From Solirubrobacterales bacterium 70-9 (GTDB taxonomy: Bacteria > Actinomycetota > Thermoleophilia > Solirubrobacterales > 70-9), in contig MKSH01000176.1 in NCBI GenBank assembly GCA_001898095.1, forward strand, positions 3,007 to 8,584: 5,578 nucleotides of DNA. Direction: 5' to 3'. Each line of letters begins with the position of its first letter. The first letter of the stretch is position 1. The position numbers and the translations under genes are program-made. Under the pieces are notes generated by a model. It did not search any database, was not told where the DNA came from, and saw nothing but the letters and a program-made list of their open reading frames with translations. Positions 1 to 4,944 of the stretch are shown here, piece by piece.

Positions 1-340
1 CGTCGCGTTCCTGAAGAAGGCGCTCGGCTCGAAGGCGGTCGGAGCTCCGAAGGTCGACTTCGGCGCCGCCACGAGCAAGGCGAAATGGCTGCCCACCTCG
101 ATGGTGCTGGAGAACACCGGGGTCAAGGCCTACGGCGGGCAGGCGCTGAACATCAGCAACCCCGCCTACATCTCCGCCGCCCTCTCGATCTGGGCCGTCG
201 AGGCGCGTCACGCGTCGGTCGCCGGCCTGCTCGTGAAGGCCGCGCCGACGAACATCTCGCCGGAAAAGGGCCCGTTCCAGACGACCGCCACGGCGGCCGA
301 AATCCTCAAGGCCGTGGAAGGCACCGGGTTCCTGGTCTAG
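1..340 (+). CDS. Ferritin-like domain protein, 3' part (5' end outside window)
   Basis: The reading frame is open from base 2 and ends with TAG at 338-340, giving the last 112 residues of a longer protein. The fragment reads like the C-terminal half of the ferritin-like domain family (Pfam Ferritin_2 type): a start VAFLKKALG, then VDFG, a helix with LENTGVKAYGG, and a helix with VEARHAS. In a ferritin-type four-helix bundle, the Glu of LENTG (visible residue 37) and the ExxH of EARH (67-70) would be the second-half metal ligands. The first-half ligands would lie upstream, out of view. Family members are often exported proteins whose substrates are unknown; iron or other metal binding is inferred. 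The gene lies 37 nt before tatA in the same direction, with no terminator between them, so cotranscription is likely. An internal ATG at 101 could be mistaken for the start, but the homologous sequence continues upstream of it. Signal peptide and exact function cannot be judged. Confidence 0.8.
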   Translation, partial: VAFLKKALGSKAVGAPKVDFGAATSKAKWLPTSMVLENTGVKAYGGQALNISNPAYISAALSIWAVEARHASVAGLLVKAAPTNISPEKGPFQTTATAAEILKAVEGTGFLV

Positions 341-366
341 CGACCGGCGGAGCCCCAGGCCAAGAA

Positions 367-372
367 AGGAAG
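367..372 (+). promoter_or_regulatory. Ribosome binding site of tatA
   Basis: AGGAAG lies 5 nt before the ATG at 378. It is a good Shine-Dalgarno match, and it fixes the tatA start in the short gap after the ferritin-like gene. Confidence 0.7.
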
Positions 373-377
373 CAGAG

Positions 378-611
378 ATGATCGGCAACATCGGGCCACT
401 GGAGATCGGGATCGTCCTGATCATCGCCCTCGTGGTCTTCGGGCCGAAACGGCTGCCTGACCTCGGTCAGTCGCTCGGCAAGGGGATCCGCGAGTTCAAA
501 GGGTCGGTGACCGGCGAAAGCGAAGAGCCGGCGCGGGAGACACCCCGGGTCGAGGCCCGTCCGGTCACCAGCCACCGGGTCGAAGACACTCCCGCGGCGA
601 CCCGCCACTAG
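378..611 (+). CDS. tatA: Sec-independent protein translocase TatA/TatE
   Basis: A 77-residue protein with the full TatA layout. It has a short outside N-terminus, one membrane helix (about residues 5-21, LEIGIVLIIALVVF), the conserved hinge FGPKRLPDLG (21-30), an amphipathic helix along the inner membrane face (about 25-42, with LGQSLGKGIREFKG), and a charged, probably disordered cytoplasmic tail rich in Glu, Arg and Pro (46-77). TatA multimerises around TatC and forms the passage for folded proteins carrying twin-arginine signal peptides. The length is normal for actinobacterial TatA. The conserved Phe-Gly at the hinge is present. TatB cannot be fully excluded by sequence, but the short length and the hinge fit TatA better. 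The ATG at 378 is well supported by AGGAAG 5 nt upstream. The neighbour 33 nt downstream is tatC, as expected for a tatAC operon. Confidence 0.95.
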   Translation: MIGNIGPLEIGIVLIIALVVFGPKRLPDLGQSLGKGIREFKGSVTGESEEPARETPRVEARPVTSHRVEDTPAATRH

Positions 612-631
612 ACGTCCACCGAAGCCACCCC

Positions 632-638
632 GAGGAGA
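632..638 (+). promoter_or_regulatory. Ribosome binding site of tatC supporting a GTG start
   Basis: GAGGAGA ends 6 nt before the GTG at 645. It is a strong Shine-Dalgarno match and decides for the GTG over the ATG at 681, which would cut off the conserved N-terminal start of TatC. Confidence 0.7.
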
Positions 639-644
639 CCAGCC

Positions 645-1220
645 GTGCGCCGCGTAAAACCCGTCTCATTCGATGATCGGATGAGCCTCGTCGACCACCT
701 CGACGAGTTGCGCGCACGGCTGGTCGTCTGTCTTGCCGTGTTCGGCGTGGCGCTCGCGCTGTGCTTCTGGCAGAACCACCTCCTGCTGGAAATCGCGAGC
801 GCCCCGCTGCCCGCGGCCCACGACCACCTGATCACCTTCGGCGTCACCGAGCCCTTCACGACGACGCTCACGGTGAGCGCCTACGCGGCGATCATCCTGG
901 CGCTGCCGTTCGTGCTCTACGAGCTCTACGCCTTCATCCTCCCCGCCTTCAGCAAGGCCCAGCGGCGGACGATCACGCCGCTGGTCGGGATCCTCTCCGT
1001 CGCCCGCCTGGGGATCGTCAGGGTCGAACAGCTGACCAAGAATCGGCGCTACGCGTATCTGGTGTGCGCGGTCGTCGCCGCGGCACTGCCCGGGGTCGAT
1101 CCGATCTCGATACTGCTCGAGATGGCCCCGCTGGTCGTCCTCTGCGAGATCTCGATCGTGCTCGCCAAGGCATTCGGGACGCCCGCCGAACGGCTCGAGG
1201 GCCAGCCTCAGGGGTCCTGA
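645..1220 (+). CDS. tatC: Shortened TatC, twin-arginine translocase subunit lacking TM3-TM4
   Basis: TatC is the integral membrane receptor that binds twin-arginine signal peptides. This product has 191 residues; the family usually has about 240-260 and six membrane helices. Visible parts are the N-terminal motif DHLDELRARL (17-26), TM1 (about 25-42), the first outside loop with GVTEPFTTTL (66-75), TM2 (about 76-97), the cytoplasmic loop FILPAFSKAQRR (97-108), then directly GILSVARLGIVRVEQLTKNRRY (115-136), TM5 (about 136-150) and TM6 (about 155-175). In normal TatC, about 60 residues lie between the PLV-like segment (112-114) and the segment matching G115 onward. They form TM3, the second outside loop and TM4 with its FE-P motif, and are absent here without a frameshift. 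Two helices being lost keeps the N-in/C-in topology. A second oddity is Gln106 where E. coli has Glu103, a residue involved in signal peptide binding. The start is GTG with a strong ribosome binding site. The 3' end overlaps the convergent acyltransferase gene by 13 bp. It is clearly TatC-derived; whether it works, or is an assembly collapse, is open. Confidence 0.88.
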   Translation: MRRVKPVSFDDRMSLVDHLDELRARLVVCLAVFGVALALCFWQNHLLLEIASAPLPAAHDHLITFGVTEPFTTTLTVSAYAAIILALPFVLYELYAFILPAFSKAQRRTITPLVGILSVARLGIVRVEQLTKNRRYAYLVCAVVAAALPGVDPISILLEMAPLVVLCEISIVLAKAFGTPAERLEGQPQGS

Positions 1221-1221
1221 G
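1207..1221. repeat. Small inverted repeat containing both convergent stop codons
   Basis: CTCAGG-GGT-CCTGAG is a perfect 6-bp inverted repeat with a 3-nt loop. Its left arm includes the reverse-strand TGA of the acyltransferase gene (1208-1210) and its right arm includes the TGA of tatC (1218-1220). It could act as a weak bidirectional hairpin at the convergent junction. No T-run follows on either strand, so an intrinsic terminator is not supported. Confidence 0.4.
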
Positions 1222-1837
1222 CGTGTGCCTCTCCCTTGCCCTCATCTACCTGCGGGGAGCGGTAGGCGATCGGGCGGAGCGGCTTCGCCGGGGCGCCGGC
1301 GCAGATGTGGCGGGCCGGAAGGTCACGGGTGACGACCGAGTTGGCGCCGATCACGCACCGCTCCCCCACGCTCACCCCACTGGTCACCGCGCAGTTGACC
1401 CCGAACCAGGTGTTGGCGCCGATCTCCACCGGGCCCTTGGAGGTGAAGCCCTGCCAGGTGATCGGCATCTCGGGATCGTCGAAGCGGTGCTCGGCGTCGC
1501 CGACGAAGCAGCCGTTGGCGAACATCGTGTGATCGCCGATCGTCACCTTGCCCTGGGCGGCGATCATCGTGCCGCGGTTGAGGAAGCAGCCCGCGCCGAT
1601 CTCGATCTCGGCCTCGGGCGCGAGCGTCAGCCAGCAGCCGGGCTCGAGCAGCGTGCCTTCGCCGATCCGCAGGCGCCCCTCGTCGAGCGCCTCGAGGATC
1701 TCTCCCTCGACTGGATAGCGGACGAAGAAGCCACCGCGGGCGGCGTGCCGGTCGATCCGCAGGCGGCGCGAGAGCCGATGGTTGCGCTCGTACCAGCGCC
1801 GCTTCGCCCACCAGATCTTCCAGCCGGTCTGCCCCAT
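1208..1837 (-). CDS. Hexapeptide-repeat (LbH) O-acetyl/acyltransferase
   Basis: The product is 209 residues from ATG at 1837. A basic, aromatic N-terminus (WKIWWAKRRWYERNHRLSRRLR, 6-27) precedes a long run of hexapeptide turns from about residue 57 to 170: RIGEGT, EIEIGAGC, KVTIGDHT, PVEIGANTWFGVNC, GVSVGERCVIGANSVVT. Such turns fold into a left-handed beta-helix, and trimers of this fold transfer acetyl groups from acetyl-CoA to sugars or other hydroxyl or amino acceptors. DAEHRFDDPEMPI (114-126) fits the family's active-site segment, with His117 the likely catalytic base. The ending VVTRDLPARHICAGAPAKPLR (168-188) is the usual C-terminal signature of the WcaF/NodL/maltose acetyltransferase group. 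Acceptor substrate is unknown; cell-surface polysaccharide modification is a family-based guess. An in-frame extension upstream of 1837 has no ATG and would run into the divergent kinase gene. No Shine-Dalgarno is seen; a TACGGT -10-like hexamer lies 6 nt before the ATG, so the mRNA may be leaderless. Confidence 0.88.
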   Translation of the reverse strand: MGQTGWKIWWAKRRWYERNHRLSRRLRIDRHAARGGFFVRYPVEGEILEALDEGRLRIGEGTLLEPGCWLTLAPEAEIEIGAGCFLNRGTMIAAQGKVTIGDHTMFANGCFVGDAEHRFDDPEMPITWQGFTSKGPVEIGANTWFGVNCAVTSGVSVGERCVIGANSVVTRDLPARHICAGAPAKPLRPIAYRSPQVDEGKGEAHAQDP

Positions 1838-1843
1838 CCCCGC

Positions 1844-1849
1844 ACCGTA
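1844..1849 (-). promoter_or_regulatory. Putative -10 element of the acyltransferase gene
   Basis: On the reverse strand TACGGT fits the actinobacterial -10 pattern TANNNT and ends 6 nt before the ATG at 1837. Transcription would begin at or next to the A of ATG. The -35 region at 17-nt spacing (about 1867-1872) is poor and lies in the left arm of the divergent palindrome. Six-base matches are common by chance, so this is tentative. Confidence 0.35.
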
Positions 1850-1861
1850 CCCGGTGTCGAT

Positions 1862-1898
1862 GGGCCGATAAGCGCTGATATGGAGCGCTTTTCGGCCC
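1862..1898. promoter_or_regulatory. Divergent-promoter inverted repeat, likely operator
   Basis: The left arm GGGCCGATAAGCGCT (1862-1876) and the right arm AGCGCTTTTCGGCCC (1884-1898) are inverted copies matching at 14 of 15 positions; the only mismatch is T1869 against T1891. The spacer is 7 nt (1877-1883). Two more outer pairs (1859/1901 and 1860/1900) extend the symmetry around a T/G wobble. The repeat sits between the start codons of the acyltransferase and the ROK kinase, with its centre at 1880, and would cover the -35 region of both. The position fits an operator for a dimeric regulator acting on both genes. A terminator is unlikely because both genes start, rather than end, here. The regulator is not in the window. 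Confidence 0.65.
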
Positions 1899-1905
1899 GT
1901 CAACG

Positions 1906-1911
1906 TAGACT
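1906..1911 (+). promoter_or_regulatory. Putative -10 element of the ROK kinase gene
   Basis: TAGACT matches TANNNT and ends 8 nt before the ATG at 1920, so transcription could begin at the start codon itself. No Shine-Dalgarno is present upstream of 1920, consistent with a leaderless mRNA. A clear -35 hexamer is not visible; the region at the expected spacing lies within the palindrome. Confidence 0.4.
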
Positions 1912-1919
1912 TGCCGCTG

Positions 1920-2876
1920 ATGAGTGACCTGCGCGGTGGCATCGACCTCGGCGGCACCAAGATCCAGACCGCTGTGATCGACCCGGACGGGAACGTCAAA
2001 GGGGAAGCGCGGCGGCCGACGCCGACGAAGGGCACGCCCGCCGACGTCGCCGCGGCGATGTCCGAGGCGCTGGTCGAGGCGGCCCAGGGCGCCGGGGCCG
2101 AGAGCGGCGACCTGCAGGGCGTCGGGGTCGGCTCCCCCGGCGACGCCGACGAGAAGACCGGCGTCGTCAGCGACGCCCGCAACCTCCCCGGGTGGGAGGG
2201 CAGCTTCCCGCTCGGCGAGACGCTGGAAAAAGAACTTGGGACCAAGGTGCACATCGGCAACGACGTCCAGGTGGCGACCGAAGCCGAGTTCCACCTCGGC
2301 GCCGGCAAGGGCTTCGACAGCCTGATCGGCGTCTTCTGGGGCACCGGCGTCGGCGGCGGGCTGATCCTCGGCGGCAAGCCCTGGCTCGGCCGCGGCGCGG
2401 CGGGCGAGATCGGCCACATGGTGATCAAGCGCGGCGGCGCCAAATGCCCCTGCGGGCGCCGCGGCTGCATGGAGGCCTACGCCGGGCGCAAAGCGATGGA
2501 AGAAGAGGCCAAACGGCGCCACGACGACGGCCACAAGACCGACCTCTTCAAGCTGATGGAGAAGCACGAAAAACCGCGGCTGACCTCGAGCATCTGGGGA
2601 CGGGCGATCGACAACGGCGACAAGGTCGCGACCGAGTTGATCGAGCGGGCGATCGAGGCCCTCGGCACCGGCACCGCCTCGGCGATCAACCTGCTCGACC
2701 CGGAGGCGATCATCATCGGCGGCGGGCTCGGCCTGCGCTTCGGCGAGCACTACATAGACGCCCTGCTCACGGAGATGCGCAAGCACGTCTTCTTCGAGAC
2801 GATGCCCGAGGTGAAGATGGCCTCTCTCGGGGACCTGGGAGGCGCCGTCGGCGCCTCGCTCCTCGTCTCGCGTTGA
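1920..2876 (+). CDS. ROK-family sugar kinase, probable glucokinase
   Basis: A 318-residue cytoplasmic kinase of normal length for ROK glucokinases (about 300-325). It would phosphorylate a free hexose, most likely glucose to glucose 6-phosphate with ATP. Visible motifs are the phosphate-binding DLGGTK (9-14), GVGSPG (69-74), NLPGW (88-92), the catalytic-Asp segment GNDV with Asp115 (113-116), the second phosphate loop GTGVGGGLI (141-149), GEIGH (162-166) with Glu163 and His166 contacting sugar and zinc, and the ROK cysteine cluster CPCGRRGCMEAYAG (176-189), in which Cys176, Cys178 and Cys183 with His166 bind structural zinc. INLLDPEAIIIGGG (256-269) is the typical C-terminal ROK strand. There is no N-terminal DNA-binding domain, so this is a kinase rather than a NagC-like repressor. 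Fructokinase or N-acetylhexosamine kinase activity cannot be ruled out. ATG at 1920 is preferred to the in-frame TTG at 1911, which overlaps the likely -10. A sugar ABC transporter operon converges on its 3' end. Confidence 0.92.
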   Translation: MSDLRGGIDLGGTKIQTAVIDPDGNVKGEARRPTPTKGTPADVAAAMSEALVEAAQGAGAESGDLQGVGVGSPGDADEKTGVVSDARNLPGWEGSFPLGETLEKELGTKVHIGNDVQVATEAEFHLGAGKGFDSLIGVFWGTGVGGGLILGGKPWLGRGAAGEIGHMVIKRGGAKCPCGRRGCMEAYAGRKAMEEEAKRRHDDGHKTDLFKLMEKHEKPRLTSSIWGRAIDNGDKVATELIERAIEALGTGTASAINLLDPEAIIIGGGLGLRFGEHYIDALLTEMRKHVFFETMPEVKMASLGDLGGAVGASLLVSR

Positions 2877-2888
2877 CGGGCCGCCGCC

Positions 2889-4115
2889 CTAGGCTCTGCC
2901 GCGCGTCTGCCTCTGCTGTTTCGCCACCGCGTCGACCAGGACCGCCAGCAGCAGGACGCCGCCGGTGACCATGTATTTGATCGGCGAGGCGAGGCCGAGC
3001 AGGTCCATGCCGTTGGAGATCGAGCCGATCACCAGAGCGCCGAGCAGGGCGGTCCAGACCGAGCCGCGGCCACCGAAGAGGCTGGTGCCCGCGATCACCG
3101 GGCCGGCGATCGCCAGCAGCAGCAATTCGTTGCCGCCGGAGTTCTGGTTGACGGCGAAGAGCCGCGAGGCGGCCATGATCCCGCCGATCGCCGCCATCGA
3201 GCCGGCGATCGTGAAGACCGCCACCCGCACGCCGTTGACCCGGATGCCCGCCCGCCGCGCCGCCTCATCGTTGCCGCCGACGGCGAAGACGTGGCGGCCG
3301 AACGTCGTCTTCTGCACGACGTACTCCATCCCGATCACGAAGCCGAGCAGGATCAGCACCGCCAGCGGTACGCCGCGGCTCTCGTTGAAGACGTAGACGG
3401 CGCCGATCGTGATCGCCGCGACGAGCACGAAGCGGACGATCTGCGGCGCCGGGTTCCGGTCGCCCAATCCCGCGGCCACCCGTCGCCTGAAGCCGATCGC
3501 CAGGACCAGTCCGTAAGCGACGATGCAGACGATCGCGATGATCCAGCCGGTCGTGTGCGAGTAGAAGATGTTGGCCAGGCCGGTGATCTTCGAGTCGGTG
3601 ACGTTCAACGACCCGGTCTTGCCGAGCACCTGCAAGAGCGCGCCCTGCCAGGTCAATAACCCGGCCAAGGGGACGACGAACGAGGGCACCGCGAATTTCG
3701 AGAAGAGGAAGCCCTGGACACAGCCGATCGCTGCGCCCACGGCGATGGCGGCGGCGATCGCCAAATATGGATTCCACCCGTGCTTCACGTTCAGCACGAC
3801 CATCACCGCCCCGCCGAGCCCGGACACGGCGCCGACCGAGAGGTCGATCTCGCCGAGCAGCAGGACGTAGACGATGCCTACCGAGATCAGCCCGATCGTG
3901 GTGATCTGGAGCATCAGGTTGGTCAGGTTCTCGGCCGAAAGGAAACGGCTTTCCTGGACCTGGAAGATGACCGCGATCAGGACCAGGCCGAGGATCACCC
4001 GGACCGAGGAGAGATCGCCCTGGATCACGCGCCGGAGCTGCTGACGCGGGTTGAGGTTGACTTTCTCTTCGGTGTCGTCCGACTGCGGCGCGGTCGGGGT
4101 CGGCGTGGCGCTCAT
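2889..4115 (-). CDS. Sugar ABC transporter permease (CUT2, XylH-like)
   Basis: The 408-residue product is an integral inner-membrane permease of the BPD_transp_2 family, which passes monosaccharides delivered by a binding protein. A polar cytoplasmic N-terminus (1-35, Pro/Thr/Glu-rich) is followed by about ten hydrophobic segments. These include 38-53, 67-88, 97-109, 117-137, 143-163, 189-208, 227-243, 249-265, 297-316, 330-345 and 354-397 (the last holding more than one helix). Family motifs are GEIDLSVG (88-95), the ATPase-contact loop GGNDEAARRAGI (280-291), and AIAGPVIAGTSLFGGRGS (335-352). The hydrophilic stretch RRRVAAGLGDRNPAP (210-224) and the overall length (RbsC types are about 320) favour the xylose/galactose (XylH/GguB) subgroup; exact sugar unknown. 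ATG at 4115 has GAGGGAGA about 6 nt upstream and overlaps the ATPase stop as ATGA, indicating translational coupling. The 3' end converges on the ROK kinase with a 12-nt gap. Confidence 0.93.
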   Translation of the reverse strand: MSATPTPTAPQSDDTEEKVNLNPRQQLRRVIQGDLSSVRVILGLVLIAVIFQVQESRFLSAENLTNLMLQITTIGLISVGIVYVLLLGEIDLSVGAVSGLGGAVMVVLNVKHGWNPYLAIAAAIAVGAAIGCVQGFLFSKFAVPSFVVPLAGLLTWQGALLQVLGKTGSLNVTDSKITGLANIFYSHTTGWIIAIVCIVAYGLVLAIGFRRRVAAGLGDRNPAPQIVRFVLVAAITIGAVYVFNESRGVPLAVLILLGFVIGMEYVVQKTTFGRHVFAVGGNDEAARRAGIRVNGVRVAVFTIAGSMAAIGGIMAASRLFAVNQNSGGNELLLLAIAGPVIAGTSLFGGRGSVWTALLGALVIGSISNGMDLLGLASPIKYMVTGGVLLLAVLVDAVAKQQRQTRGRA

Positions 4116-4942
4116 GCTTTCTCTCCCTCGGTGCCGCCCCCGGCGGCTTCCGCTTTGTCCTCCGCGACCTCGGCGCGGGCGCCGGCGTTGCTGCCGAGCC
4201 CGGTGATCGCGGCGACGATGTGCTCCTCCGTCACTTCGGTGGAGGTGAAGTCGCCCGCCGGACGGCCGAGGCGAAGTACGAAGATCCGATCGCAGACCTC
4301 GAAGACGTCGGCCAGGTTGTGGCTGATGACGACGACGCCGAGGCCGCGCTCACGCAGGCGTTTGATCAGTCCCAATACCTGTTTGGTCTGGGGGACGCCC
4401 AGTGCGGCGGTGGGCTCGTCGAGCATCACGACTTTCGGCTCGCCGAGCAGCGAGCGGGCCACCGCGACCTGCTGGCGCTGACCGCCGGAGAGCGTCCCCA
4501 CCTCGCTGCGGAGGCTCGGGATCGTCACCGCGAGGTTCGAGAGGAGGTCCGCGGCGCGATTCTCCATGTCGACCTCGTCGAGCTGGCGGGTCACCGTACC
4601 GATGCCGCCGAGCCGTTCCTCGCTGCCGAGGAAGAGATTTGCCACCACGTCGAGGTTGTCGCACAGCGCGAGGTCCTGGTAGACCGTCGCGATCCCCAGG
4701 TTCGTCGCGTCCTGAGGTTTGTTGATCGACACCTCTTGGCCCTCGAACAGGATCCTGCCGCTGTCGGGGCCGTTGATTCCGGCAATGGTCTTCACCAGCG
4801 TCGACTTGCCGGCGCCGTTGTCGCCGACGAGGCCCACGACCTCGCCGGCGCTGACGGCAAAGTCGACCCGGTCCAACGCGTGGACCGGGCCGAAATGCTT
4901 ACTGATCCCCTCCAGCTGGAGGAGGGGCGTATCCGGACTCAT
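4112..4942 (-). CDS. Sugar ABC transporter ATP-binding protein (single-domain, FrcA-like)
   Basis: A 276-residue cytoplasmic ATPase that powers sugar import with the adjoining permease. All nucleotide-binding motifs are intact: Walker A GDNGAGKST (40-48), Q-loop Gln89 in VYQDLAL, signature LSGGQRQ (151-157), Walker B VVMLDE (171-176) and the switch His208 in ISHN. The D-loop reads ALGV (180-183), as in FrcA-type ATPases, rather than the SALD of many ABC proteins. It has a single nucleotide-binding domain. RbsA and XylG have two fused domains (about 500 residues), so this works as a homodimer, like FrcA. The last 25 residues (252-276) are an Ala/Glu/Gly-rich tail of unknown role. ATG at 4942 lies 2 nt after the stop of the binding-protein gene, without a clear Shine-Dalgarno, so translation probably depends on the upstream gene. 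A TTG at 4972 would extend it by 10 residues inside that gene and is less likely. Confidence 0.93.
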   Translation of the reverse strand: MSPDTPLLQLEGISKHFGPVHALDRVDFAVSAGEVVGLVGDNGAGKSTLVKTIAGINGPDSGRILFEGQEVSINKPQDATNLGIATVYQDLALCDNLDVVANLFLGSEERLGGIGTVTRQLDEVDMENRAADLLSNLAVTIPSLRSEVGTLSGGQRQQVAVARSLLGEPKVVMLDEPTAALGVPQTKQVLGLIKRLRERGLGVVVISHNLADVFEVCDRIFVLRLGRPAGDFTSTEVTEEHIVAAITGLGSNAGARAEVAEDKAEAAGGGTEGEKA

Positions 4943-4944
4943 GC

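Noticed and set aside
1208..1837. Chloramphenicol/streptogramin acetyltransferase (CatB/Vat) resistance gene
   Set aside because: The hexapeptide fold is shared, but the C-terminal signature and short active-site segment resemble sugar O-acetyltransferases of the WcaF/NodL group, and nothing nearby suggests resistance or mobility.
761..1927. 388-residue open frame on the + strand across tatC, the acyltransferase and the intergenic palindrome
   Set aside because: Compositionally an out-of-frame reading; it crosses a divergent promoter region and contains no domain.
1838..2470. N-terminal extension of the acyltransferase frame up to 2470
   Set aside because: The extra residues are the antisense of the ROK kinase gene and are Pro/Ser-rich without homology to the family; the fold's usual N-terminus begins near the ATG at 1837.
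1323..2786. 487-residue open frame on the - strand across the ROK kinase and acyltransferase genes
   Set aside because: Its translation is low-complexity Arg/Ala/Gly/Asp-rich text typical of an out-of-frame reading of GC-rich genes; both true genes have complete family motifs in other frames.
1920..2876. ROK transcriptional repressor (NagC/Mlc/XylR type)
   Set aside because: The DLGGTK motif starts at residue 9, leaving no room for the N-terminal winged-helix DNA-binding domain of about 80 residues.
2878..2889. GGGC-N4-GCCC hairpin at the kinase/permease junction as a bidirectional terminator
   Set aside because: Only a 4-bp stem and no T-run on either strand; such matches are expected by chance in GC-rich DNA.
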